A stretch of DNA of 64,000 nucleotides, from NCBI GenBank assembly GCA_032622095.1, contig CP136065.1, positions 211,898,151 to 211,962,150 of the forward strand, in the 5' to 3' direction. The notes below the pieces were generated by a model. That model worked only from the letters and a program-made list of their open reading frames with translations. It was not told the DNA's origin and did no database searches. The position numbers and the translations under genes are program-made. The DNA is from Siphonodentalium dalli. Taxonomy: Eukaryota; Mollusca; Scaphopoda; Gadilida; Siphonodentaliidae. Below are positions 24,063 through 34,600 of this stretch, one piece after another (the stretch's first letter is position 1; the number at the start of each line of letters is the position of its first letter).

Positions 24063-24835
24063 GCTATTCTTAAAGAGAACTGACCGGGATAGCACAGTAG
24101 CACTGTTATATATATATCCATATCTTTGATCTGTTGAATAACAATAACCTGACTAAAGCTGACTTGCCTTCAACAAAAAATTAAATAAATAAATATGCCA
24201 TGTAATCAGCTCAAGCACTGTATACATTGGATTTGAGCTAGCAATTAATTACAATTTTTGAATTTTGAATTTATGTAAATATGGATAACCAGAACAAGTT
24301 ACATTAATTATACACTTATTGTAGTGATTCAAAAGGATAATTTCTGCAGCCAAGCAGCATACCCCCTTGAAGAATGTACTAGTATATTACCAATATTGCT
24401 AGGACATTGAGGACATGCCATCAAATTCATTGTGCCATTTAAAATAACATGAGGTCTAAACTATGCAAAAATGTAATAAACAACCTTCTGAAAGTCTAAA
24501 AATAATACTTGTAAAAACTGCAGCATTATTTAAAGCACATTCTACAAGAAATTCAAGCTATCCAAGATAGCAGTAGGTAGAGCTGCAACGATGCAGAACT
24601 TCACGGTGCAATGTACATCGCAATCTTTACGGTATGATGCGATGCACATCACAATGCATAATTGCTGTACTGGTAGTTGCCATTATGAATGAATTCAGCA
24701 TCCGTTGCTCACTGCCTGTAAGGCAACTTCAACCTGATTGCTGCAATTGAGAAGGGTAATTAATCTACTTTATCATTCTCATTGATAAATTGTTATGTCA
24801 CTCTGGGAAATAAATATTGAAAAATTGGTTTTTAC

Positions 24836-25052
24836 CCTGTGCCAATGCATTCTCTTATATATGCGAGTCGACCATAGGTCGCCTCGCATATATAAGAGAA
24901 TGCATTGGCCTAACAATTTTTTATCATGTTTTTTAAATAAATGTTTCTTACAATTTTTAGGACATAAAATAAAAAAACATCCATTACCCTGCAAGGAGCC
25001 CCAAACATATATAGAAGCACCTAGAAGAGTGTTGTCTGCTCATTGTTATTGG
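24836..25052. mobile_element. Partial GTGACCCGCC-type MITE inside the hAT element
   Basis: One palindromic core (24836-24915) plus the GACATAAAATAAAAAAACAT filler; the outer ends are missing. Confidence 0.75.
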
Positions 25053-25082
25053 ATATCATTTGATGAGATTTGGATGCAAAAG

Positions 25083-25233
25083 TACAGTAATGCCCTAATT
25101 AATCGACTTTTTAACCACACTCTCGGCGAGAGCTTTCCGATGAATGGCAACATGCCATATTTCCGACTAAATCCTGAAAAGTTACCCATAATTCTGCTGT
25201 GTTAAGAAGTCGATTAATTAGGGCATTACTGTA
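25083..25233. mobile_element. Mariner-type foldback MITE, copy 4
   Basis: Left arm cut after TTAACCACA; right arm complete. Nested in the hAT element 24578-25317. Confidence 0.8.
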
Positions 25234-25439
25234 TGCTTTTCATAAATGGTAATGCTTCACATCAGACATTCATGATGCGATACAAAGAAAAAATCGTGAT
25301 GAATCGTTACAGCCCTAGCAGTAGGTTCGGATAATTAAACCTTCCACGACTGGAGCTTCTTGAATTTTTGCGAAAACCCTGTGCCAATGCATTCACTTAT
25401 ATATGCATAGGATCCCAACCTACTGCTTGGGCTGCATCG

Positions 25440-25692
25440 ATTCATCGCAATTTCAACTTCAATCTGAGTCTATATCTCCCATAGCAGATGAGGCCATGTA
25501 GAATGAGGGCTAGTATCACTAAATTCACCCTCTGGGGACCTCATTCTACTTAGGCTTCATCTTTCTTTATTATCAAATTTCCATAGAATGGGGTGAATTT
25601 GATGATAATAGCCAGCTAGGTGGGATTGCATCACTAAATTCACCCTCCGGGGAACTCATTCTGCAAATGACAGACACATTAAACTCCAGCTT
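25440..25692. mobile_element. Partial hAT-type composite MITE
   Basis: Core fragment TCTCCCATAGCAGATGAGGC, a half hairpin and a full hairpin (25580-25672); the left end is missing. Confidence 0.65.
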
Positions 25693-25990
25693 GGAAATGG
25701 ACTTTGCATACAGTAACCCATGATTCCATTCATGCCAATACTTCTGATAGGTTGGCAATGGAACAAATTCTCTAGTTTTATAGATAGCTGTGCAAACATT
25801 TTGCCGACCTGGAAATCCTTAATTAGTCTTAGTGCCAAATTTGATGTCTCATGATAGGTTGCAACCGAGACCATAAATTTGAAGATTATAAAGATACAGG
25901 CAAGATCTTATAAATTATAGAAAAAGAACATGGTTATTCCTTATAATTACATCTCAGTGAAACATATCAACCTGAAAATGCATCAGGAGT

Positions 25991-26427
25991 CAAGTCTGAG
26001 TTTAGAGTGCCTGTCATTTGCAGAATGAGGTCCTCAGAGGGTTAATTTAGTGACGCTATCCCACATAGCGGGCTAGTATCACTAAATTCACCCTCTGGGG
26101 ACCTCATTCTACTTAGGCTTCATCTTTCTTTATTATCAAATTTCCATAGAAACTTCTTCACGTAGATTCTATTTCTTTTTTAGTTTAGTTTCTCTATATC
26201 CCCAAATTGGAAGACATTGCATAACCAAGGTTCCCAATGGGTGTATGTATTGACCATTTGAGAACTTCAGTCGGCATCTATGTCTCCCATAGCAGATGAG
26301 GCCAAGCAGAATGAGGTCCCCAGGGGGTGAATTTGGTAATGCTAGGCCGCTGTGTGGGATAGTGTCACTAAATTCACCCTCTGGGGACCTCATTATGCAA
26401 ATTACAGGAACACTAAACTCAGGCTTG
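25991..26427. mobile_element. hAT-type composite foldback MITE, complete
   Basis: Ends CAAGTCTGAGTTTAGAGTG and inverse of CAAGCCTGAGTTTAGTGTT; flanks TCAGGAGT / TCTGAAGT are an 8-bp target duplication with two changes. Confidence 0.85.
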
Positions 26428-26447
26428 TCTGAAGTTATTGTTGGAAT

Positions 26448-26664
26448 TACAGTAATGCTCTAAGTAATCGACTTCTTAACCACAGCAGAATTATGGGTAA
26501 CTTTTCAGGATTTAGTTGGAAATATGGCTTGTTGCCATTCATCGGAAAGCTCTCGGCGAGAGCTTTCCGATGAATGGCAACAAGCCATATTTCCAACTAA
26601 ATCCTGAAAAGTTACCCATAATTCTGCTGTTGTTAAGAAGTTGATTACTTAGAGCATTACTGTA
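26448..26664. mobile_element. Mariner-type foldback MITE, copy 5 (longest, near perfect)
   Basis: Arms of ~105 bp with only a few mismatches, meeting at AGCTCTCGGCGAGAGCT, which is itself palindromic. Confidence 0.9.
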
Positions 26665-27168
26665 TCTGGAGCAATTTTGTTGATAATATTAATGTGCCAA
26701 ATTTCACTTCAGCCTTGGTATAATTGTCCTATTTAAACTCATTAGCTTTTTGGAGCAAAGTACTATTGAATATGATAACATAAGCAGAAAATATCAGCAA
26801 AATTATTTCTGAATTCAGAATATGTGTGCACAGCAAAAACATATTTAAAATTAAAACAAAAATCACCATCTAACCAGCACAGACAACAATCGGGGAAAAC
26901 AGTCGACACAACGATAGTTTATCCCAGAGTCTCTCTACACATCCGAGGCAGTACCACTAATGCAGGGAGCATTACATGAAAATAAATTTCCGAGATCACG
27001 AATATTACACAATAGTAAAGGGTTCGTGACTTTCTTCTCAATTTTGGATTAGGTCACACTTTCGACATACATAAACTTAGTTTGCATCAAAGCAATCATT
27101 AATTGAAGGCCTCCCCTGAGTCATCAACTCATTATCATTATAATTACCAGGATTTAGTCCCCCTTTAA

Positions 27169-27371
27169 ACCAACATGTTTCGGCTACCGGTACCTGTTCT
27201 AATTTCTGTTCATTCACTATTAAAGGTAGTCAGTGGTAGATGGCGAGGCAAGGACTTGAGTGATAGGATTTGCAAGTTATGCAACACAAACAAGGATGAA
27301 ATGCACCTTATGTTCCAGTGTGATGCATATGCAGAATTAAGAGTGCACTTTCTCTCGAATATAACTTTTAG
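27169..27371 (+). mobile_element. LINE C-terminal remnant with zinc knuckle
   Basis: One frame reads SGRWRGKDLSDRICKLCN then DEMHLMFQCDAYAELRV, with C-x2-C-x7-H-x4-C spacing, matching the C-terminal knuckle of CR1/L2-like LINEs. No reverse transcriptase precedes it and no tail is evident. Probably an old fragment; too short to judge for domestication. Confidence 0.6.
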
Positions 27372-27574
27372 ATTCAGTTGTGTTCACTCTTGTGTATATC
27401 GCACAATATTTATTTGCAAACTTTAGTTGGCAATAGGCTAAAATAATTATTTCAAACTTTGCAATCTATGCCACACAATGCAAATATTTAAAATAAAAAT
27501 GAATCTAGAGTGGCCTATAGGTCCGGGTGTAAATGTATTTACCATTACTGTCATTTTTAATTATTTGACAAACT

Positions 27575-28565
27575 GTAAAAGGGAAAAATTTGGATACGTA
27601 ACACGATTTTCGTATTCAGTTAAGGCCAACTCTGTTTGTGTTTGGTTATAAGAACATAGCTCAATTTCTCTCCCCTAAATTTTGTAATCTGCGCTTTCCA
27701 AACAATATTTTGAAATTGATACGATAACTAATTTTCTATTTCAGATATATCCTAGGTCTATCAAACCAGTATCAAGGTAGAAGCAGCTTATTAACATTTG
27801 CTCTGTCACGGTCTACTTTTTGGGTTGAAAATGGTCAATTTTAGTCAAAAATGGGTTAAACTTGGAGTTCTGTGTGTACAAACAAAGGGGCATAACTCAT
27901 TGAGAAATGGAACGAACAAACGAAATTAAAAACATTTGTTTACACCTACCATTTCTGTGGAAAATATAAATGTGACCCGCCATATAAAATCCAGTCGGAA
28001 GTCGGGATTTTTTAACCTGTGCCAATGCATTCTCTTATATATGCGAGTCGACCATAGGTCGCCTCGCATATATAAGAGAATACATTGGCTTAACAATTTT
28101 TTATCATGTTTTTTAAATAAATGTTTCTTACAATTTTTAGGACATAAAATAAAAAAAACATCCATTACCCTGCAGGGAGCCCCACACATATATTGAAGCA
28201 CATAGAAGAGTGTGGTCTGCTCATGTTTGTCTGGGGCTCTGTATGGGTGAAATTATAAAATTGTTAAAGAATACAAGAAAAAATGATTAAAATTTGTAAA
28301 AAATTGTTAGGCCAATGCATTCTCTTATATATGCGAGGCGACCTATGGTCGACTTGCATATATAAGAGAATGCATTGGCACAGGGTAAAAAAATCCCGAC
28401 TTCCGACTGGATTTGATATGGCGGGTCACATTTGTTTACACCTACCATTTATGTGGAAAATATAAATGCTCGATTGGTTCCTATGCCAAAGATAATTGGT
28501 CAACATAGATTTGAAGTAAAGTACTCCCTCCCAAGATGGCCAAAATTGCTGGAAATTGTGTAATT
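27575..28565. repeat. Dispersed repeat also at 52370-52910
   Basis: Both copies share GATTTTCGTATTCAG, AATTTCTCTCCCCT-like, CATTTGCTCTGTCACGGTCT-like and TGCCAAAGATAAT blocks in order. The left copy is split by the MITE at 27972-28429. Confidence 0.75.
27972..28429. mobile_element. Palindromic-core MITE with GTGACCCGCC ends
   Basis: Ends GTGACCCGCCATATAAAATC and inverse of GTGACCCGCCATATCAAATC, two palindromic cores inside. Flanked by a 38-bp direct repeat (27934-27971, 28430-28467; one mismatch). It sits within a larger dispersed repeat whose other copy (52370-52910) has no insert. Confidence 0.88.
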
Positions 28566-28770
28566 GCTAACAAAAGGATGTTGGAGAATATCAAAGACTG
28601 CTGGAGAAGAAACTAGTTTCCAACACAGACACCATACCAGTAACCAATCAAACTTTTGTTTTCAAATACAATTTTTTTCAATAGCATTTCTGAAAGACAA
28701 TTAAATAAAAAAAATCAATTCAGCATTCTTTGCCATATTATTACAAATGAATTTCAATGATATTGTAACA

Positions 28771-29196
28771 CAAGCGTGCGTTTAGTGTGCCCGTTATTGA
28801 CTCTATCCCACATAGCGGGCTAGCTTCACTAAATTCACCCTCTGGGGAACTCATTCTGCTTAGGCCTCATCTTCTCTGGAAAGTTTCTTTATTATAAAAT
28901 TTCTATAGAAACTTCTTCACATAGATTCTATTTCCTTTTTAGTTCAGTTTCTTAAATCCCCAAATTAGCAGAAGACAAATTGCATAATCGAGGTTCCCAA
29001 TGGGTGAACATCACAATATTCACCATTTGGGAACTTCAGTCTGATTCTGTGTCTCCCACAGCAGATGAGGCCATGCAGAATGAGGTCCCCATATGGTGAA
29101 TTTGGTGATGCTAACCTGCTATGCGGATTAGTATCACTAAATTCACCCTCTGGGGACCTCATTCTGCAAATGACAGGCACACTAAACTCAGACTTG
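28771..29196. mobile_element. hAT-type composite foldback MITE, complete
   Basis: Ends CAAGCGTGCGTTTAGTGTG / CAAGTCTGAGTTTAGTGTG. Target duplication TTGTAACA / TTATAACA (7 of 8). Confidence 0.85.
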
Positions 29197-29320
29197 TTAT
29201 AACATTAGGCCAAAAATAAAAACAATACTCAGATTCTCATCCAACATTGTGGCTAATATAGCTGGCTAATCTGCAAATTATTATTTTTATCAACTGCTGA
29301 TAAAAACAAAACAATGGGAT

Positions 29321-29452
29321 CAAGTCTGCAAATAGAGTGTCATTTGCAGAATGAGGTCCCCAGAGGGTGAATTTAGTGATGCTCGCATCAGCAAATTCAC
29401 CCTCTGGGGGGACCTCATTATGCAAATGACAGACACACTATTTGCAGGCTGG
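29321..29452. mobile_element. hAT-type foldback MITE, minimal
   Basis: A single hairpin with ends CAAGTCTGCAAATAGAGTG / CCAGCCTGCAAATAGTGTG; target duplication AATGGGAT / AATGAGAT (7 of 8). Confidence 0.85.
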
Positions 29453-30224
29453 AATGAGATGGTATATTCTTCATTTGTATGAGTGTGTAAGATCATATAA
29501 GTAGAAAACAAGAGGAGAAACCCCTTTCGATTCATTTGTATGGATGTTTAGCTAATAAGTTTTAAAAAACAGACCATGGCTGTTTGTTGTACTATTATCT
29601 GAACACATCTGTACACAGTAACCAATGGGAATAATGTAACTACTCATCAAACAGTATTCAGTTATCAGAGGTTTAACATTATCACCATATTAGGTACTTT
29701 TCTTCCAGTTTCCTAACTGTTGTATGCATTTTGTGAGCAAATTACATCTTTGCTCACACCCGTGACTACGATATGTACATATTTTTGGTTCCACAGATGG
29801 GATGGCCAAGCACTTTTTGGTGTAGTGCTTATAACAGAAAGACTGGATTGGAAAATGAAACAAGTGGAGGTGGCTCTTGCCAACAATTGCAGCATAAATT
29901 TTTAATAGCTAAATTCACGAAAAACATTTGGAAATCACATGTCAAAGGCTTCAAAGTAGTGGCCAGAATTCTCTAGTGAACTAGATATTTATATTAGGTC
30001 CATGGACTGAACTGCAAAATCAATTCTTGCTGCTGTTAATAAAGACATATTATGTGCTTAATTCACTGCCTCAAACTGATATTTTACGACTCAGCCACTA
30101 CACCCATTTGAAGAATGTATCAGTATTGTTGTCGAAAAATTCAACAACAATGGATAAACCCTTTCATAATACACAACATCTGAATTACACAAAAATTTAA
30201 CAAACAGTCCGCCATTCATCTTAA

Positions 30225-30620
30225 CCCTTTACCCAACAAAACGCCCAGAAAAATAGCCCAAATGAAGCTGCAACAGCCTAAATTATCTTGGGTCTGTCTC
30301 AATAGAACCATACAAATATGAATATCATTGGAACCGGCTCATTGACCACATTGTGATAGTTACAGTTATGCCCTGTGCCAATGCATTCTCTTATATATGC
30401 GAGTCGACCATAGGTCGCCTCGCATATATAAGAGAATGCATTGGCCTTAAAAAAATCTTTTTTTTAACACTTTTTACCATTTTTTCTTACATTCTTTAAC
30501 AATTTTATAATTTTTAATGTGTTAAGCCAATGCATTCTCTTATATATGCGAGGCGACCTATGGTCGACTCGCATATATAAGAGAATGCATTGGCACAGGG
30601 CCGTTCTGTTGGGTAAAGGG
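30225..30620. mobile_element. TTAA MITE with CCCTTTACCCAACA ends and two palindromic cores
   Basis: TTAA on both sides (30221-30224, 30621-30624); ends CCCTTTACCCAACAAAACG and inverse of CCCTTTACCCAACAGAACG. Two copies of the CCAATGCATTCTCTTATATA palindrome face each other inside. The ends differ from the GAGTGCCAGG type while the core is the same. Confidence 0.9.
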
Positions 30621-30757
30621 TTAAGAAGCAACAAAAAAATCAAGTTACAGGTATGGGAATTTTTTTTCACAAATTATACCAGTAATAATTCATAGCAGCC
30701 ATTGTCCTCCAGATCAGGGACATTATTATAATAAACTGTTGCATTATAACACTTTAA

Positions 30758-30796
30758 TGTCAAGCTTTCGGCCCGAGCTGGACCATCATCAGGACA
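30758..30796 (-). ncRNA. Hammerhead ribozyme (left arm)
   Basis: On the minus strand: TGTC (stem I), CTGATGA core, stem II GGTCC/GGGCC with loop AGCTC, GAAA core, a palindromic AGCT stem III, then U and GACA closing stem I by pairing with TGTC. All invariant core bases are present. The very short palindromic stem III implies activity mainly as a dimer, as known for hammerheads in retroelements. Confidence 0.8.
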
Positions 30797-31240
30797 GTCA
30801 AAATATTAGAACTACATCTTCACAGTACAGCAATCAATTACAGAATGAACCAGGTCCGTTATTACGATGACGTCTTACAATGACGCTGCGACGTCCATGG
30901 AAATGCCAGCGATGGCGCTGTGGAATTTACATAATTATTATATCAAAATATAGGTGTGGTGTGACTTTTCTTCGTGTTAAAACCATTCCCCTCGCGTGTC
31001 CCCAGGTTTCTCATCCACATGTCTTCCCGAATAAGTCGCTCCTGTTTCCCACCATTCACCAACTCCAACACTGCCACCTTCAGATATATTTTGATATAAT
31101 AATTATGTAAATTCCACAGCACCTTCGCTGGTGTTTCCATGGACGTAGCAGCGTCGTTGTAAGACGTCACCGTAATAACGGACCTGGTTCATTCTGCAAT
31201 TGATTGCTGTACTGTGAAGATGTAGTTCTAATATTTCGAC

Positions 31241-31279
31241 AGTCCTGATGAAGGTCCAGCTCGGGCCGAAAGCTTGACA
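31241..31279 (+). ncRNA. Hammerhead ribozyme (right arm)
   Basis: The same core on the plus strand: AGTC, CTGATGA, stem II GGTCC/GGGCC, GAAA, AGCT stem III, then GACA. Stem I keeps three pairs (GTC/GAC); one substitution separates it from the left copy. The catalytic core is intact. Confidence 0.8.
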
Positions 31280-31408
31280 TTAAAGAGTTATAATGCAACA
31301 GTTTATTATACGAGTAATGTTTTTTGGAACACTCCTAGAAAGAGCCGATGATGGGGATGAGAATCTAGTATCATAGATTTAAATTGGTATTAAGAAATCA
31401 TAAATAAT

Positions 31409-31414
31409 TTTATT
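31409..31414 (-). terminator. Possible polyA signal of HAPSTR1
   Basis: AATAAA on the minus strand, 25 bases after the stop. It is close for a 3'UTR, so other signals further down may be used instead. Confidence 0.3.
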
Positions 31415-31438
31415 CTGCATTTAAAGTCTTTTTACAGC

Positions 31439-31662
31439 TTATTCCCAACTATGTCTCCCCTTTTTCCTTGTGGGAGAGTCCATTAAAGCATCGGAAGAAG
31501 ATGAAGTTCTTTTTCGGCTGTCACAGTTTCTTGATATCTCATCCACGATAAAGGAGTTCAAATCGTCTATATTGTTGCGGCGTTCTTGTGCTACATTCGG
31601 TGAATTGTTAGCCGCAGACCTATTGTAGCCCATGCTTATATTTGACATTGCTCCATTCAAGC
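31439..31662 (-). CDS. HAPSTR1: HAPSTR1 exon 4 (stop codon)
   Basis: Acceptor TTTCCTCTTCTTTCAG|GC, then LNGAMSNISMGYNRSAANN, DLNSFIVDEIS and a basic Ser-rich tail ending RHSWE and TAA at 31441-31439. Confidence 0.93.
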
Positions 31663-34600
31663 CTGAAAGAAGAGGAAAGAAACCAGTCAATTTGTCATAT
31701 CTCATATGTATTTTAGAATGTTCAGAGGCCTCCGAAGGAGTAAAGCTATACTTAAAGTAATTGATCACCTCTAATGTGTCACCCCGGTAATACTGCGGTA
31801 TTATATCGCGGTAACCTCCAACACCGCGGTAAGGTTATCACTTCAACGCCGCAGTTACACCATGATGCATGCGGTCTGACGGTCAATGTTCGAAGTCATG
31901 AAAGAAAAGGCAATGAATCTCCACATCTGTGTGGAACTTAATAAGATCCTCATGGACTTATTATCAGGCTTTCTGCTAGTAGGGCAGGGGGTCCCTTTAA
32001 GGGTCCCATTCCCCCAGCCAATCTTTCCCCTTCTATCATACCCCAGAACATATTCCATATGTATAAAGGTATAAAGATGTTTACTTCTCAATTTTGTTGG
32101 AACAGTACTAAGAAATTTAAATAGTTGACAACTTAATTTGATTTCTAGCGAGAATACACACTCGGACCGATCTAACACTAAAAGTTGGAAGTCAGTATGT
32201 CTGTAGGCCGGAGCTAACATTCAACGTGCAGGGTCGATGTGTTCCATTTAGAATATAGAGTACACTTTATTTAGTTTTTACTGAAATGCTCCGGATTCTG
32301 AACAAGCACACCCGGCTCTGCACGTTGCACGCCTGCAGACACAGTTAGATGAACTGAGGAAGTGATCAAACCCGACATCGCTAGAAAACATGCTTTGGAG
32401 TCCGCTGGTTACGTTGCTGCAGGTAGGTTACGAAAAATGACGATAATTTAATCATACCCAATGATTCTATCTTCATGTCGTAAAATATATATATCACTCC
32501 ATTTTTTTCAAAGCATCTTATCTATGTTTATTATAATTTAGCTTGATATTTAGAACTAAAACATTGCGCCTTTATTCTATTCCTTCATTGTTTCCAACCT
32601 GCTAATCCGAACTATCTGCTGAGTCTTGAATAGTGAGTCGTTTAACTTCAACGGGCGAATTTCCGCAAGCCTTCACCACCGGTGATCTATAACCTGGCAA
32701 TTAATTTTTATCTAATAAATTTTCTAGGTTCTAAAGTTATTGCGGTTGATAGCATAGTAACTTGGGTAGAAAATGGATGCAAATCGATCAGCAAATCTAC
32801 TCTCTGATTCTTCTATTGGCCGATACAACAAAAGTAGGTCCACTAGTGTTTCAATGACATTGAAAACATTGACTGCATTTTCCCCTCGGCGGATACAGGA
32901 CCCGTTCCCCAAAATCTGGCAGAAAGCCTGGTATTATTTTCATCAACTTTTGGTATGACAACTGCTAATAGACCGCAGTATCATAACCGCACGATACCGT
33001 AACTCCACCACAGTGACTGTCTCGATACCGCTGTAGATACAGTATAGTAATGCTCTAAGTAATCGACTCCTTAACCACAGCAGAATTATGGGTAATTTTT
33101 CAGGATTTAGTCGGAAATATGGCTTGTTGCCATTCATAGGCAAGCTCTCCGTGAGAGCTTTCCAATGAATGGCAACAAGCCACATTTCCGACTAAATCCT
33201 GAAAAATTACCCATAATTCTGCTGTGGTTAAGGAGTTGATTACTTAGAGCATTACTGTATACAATCAGTAATACTATATTCATTACCGGGGTATCGCCCA
33301 ATGTTTTTCAAGTCAATTACTTTGAGGATAGTGGTATATTTATAGGAATTACTTTCGATGACGAAATCAATGGTCTGGTTTCAAGTTGCCAAAGTGGTAA
33401 TGTTGGAGTCTGGGATGAGGGTATCCCTGTTGACTTTGAAATAGTTAAAAGGCCAGGTCAAATTGGTTGAAATTTACATTAAATGTAAATTAAATGTTAA
33501 TTTGGACCAAAATGTACATTGTTGAAAAGCTTATTCTCTATTGCCTAGTCACCAGGTCAGAGGGCAATTGGTTGAATCATGGATGATATTTATTTTGCAT
33601 TATACTGGTTATCTACATTTTAGTTATAAACAATCAGTTCCTACCAAAATTTGACTCCTGCAGTTAGGGAGTCATAAAACCAGCTGTTATATCTTAGGAA
33701 AAACATATCCAGTCAATTTCTGACTATTCACCACTGCCAATCTGGTCAAAGTAGTAAACTTTGCACAAAATCTAATTCGAATACTAGTAAGCATGGAAAC
33801 GCCAGTCATTCTTATTCTCTGACATCAAGCCTGAGTTTAGTGTGCCTGTCATTTGCAGAATGAGATCCCCAGAGGGTGATATTTAGTGATGCTATCCCGC
33901 ATAGTGGGCTAGCATCACCAAATTCACCCTCTGGGGACCTCATTCTGCATGGCCTAATCTGCTATGGGAGACATAGACTCAGATTGAAGTTCCCAAATGG
34001 TGAATATTGTGATGTACACCAATTGGGGAACCTCAATTACCTAATGTGTCGTCTGCCATTTTGGGATATAGAGAAACTAAACTAAAAAATAAATAGAATC
34101 TATGTGAAGAAGTTTCTGTAGAAATTTAAAAATAAAGAAACTTTACACAAAAGATGAGGCCTAAGCAGAATGAGGTCCCCAGAGGGTGAATTTAGTGATG
34201 CTAGCCCGCTGTGCGGGATAGTGTCACTAAATTCACCCTCTGGGGACCTCATTCTGCAAATGACAGGCACACTATACTCATGCTTGCCTGACATCATATT
34301 TCAAGATCTTGCCTTATGTTGGCGAGTGCACATTTCTTTAACATTTAGGTTCCCAAAGATATCAGGGCTGGCTTTCAAGAAAATCCAGGAGGGCTACAAA
34401 TCACCCTCCTAAATTTGTCAAGGAGGGCTATAGCCCTCCTCAACTTTTGCAGTTATTAGATACATGTCATAATATGCCACAATTTAATCACTGTATTATT
34501 ATATTGATATCTGGGGCATAAGTGAGATATTAGGCACTTCGGTTATTGCAACTTAAACGATTTTAGCTCCCCATGGGTTTACTAATTAAAGTGCCGGACA

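Larger units (their letters stand above)
20210..24570. other. Intergenic stretch without recognised genes
   Basis: Apart from the poly-G tract, the 21-kb hairpin, one mariner-type MITE and one hAT-type MITE, I see only AT-rich sequence. 22155-22205 repeats 11297-11345 (GTTTACATAACAATTGTTTC). The 141-residue minus ORF at 23279-22854 has no recognisable domain. Confidence 0.5.
24578..25317. mobile_element. hAT element with nested MITEs
   Basis: Ends TAGAGCTGCAACGAT and the inverse of TAGGGCTGTAACGAT (the common 'TAGGGCTGCAACGA' hAT end), with a perfect 8-bp target duplication GCAGTAGG (24570-24577, 25318-25325). It contains a truncated palindromic-core element (24836-25052) and a mariner-type foldback (25083-25233). 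Confidence 0.88.
30727..31310. mobile_element. Penelope-like element remnant with inverted arms
   Basis: Two ~225-bp arms in inverted orientation (30727-30952 and 31085-31310) flank a ~130-bp spacer. The minus strand of the spacer codes VLELVNGGKQERLIREDMW and MRNLGTREGNGFN, resembling the end of the GIY-YIG endonuclease of Penelope-like elements (RLxxExxWIxxLxTxxPxGLN). Each arm carries a hammerhead ribozyme core. A 5'-truncated element with an inverted terminal copy is a usual Penelope structure. It lies just downstream of HAPSTR1. Confidence 0.75.

Noticed and set aside
24779-25205. Overlapping plus and minus ORFs (136 and 71 residues), and similar ones near 28000
   Set aside because: They are read-throughs of the palindromic MITE core; the same peptide appears on both strands because the DNA is an inverted repeat.
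32250-32425. Possible exon (HVARLQTQLDELRK, followed by a GCAG|GTAGGT donor)
   Set aside because: The frame closes after the short coiled-coil-like peptide and no acceptor fits; left unannotated.
31783-33300. Possible element with CCCCGGTAAT ends around a nested mariner MITE
   Set aside because: Only ~10 bases match between the ends and no target duplication is visible.
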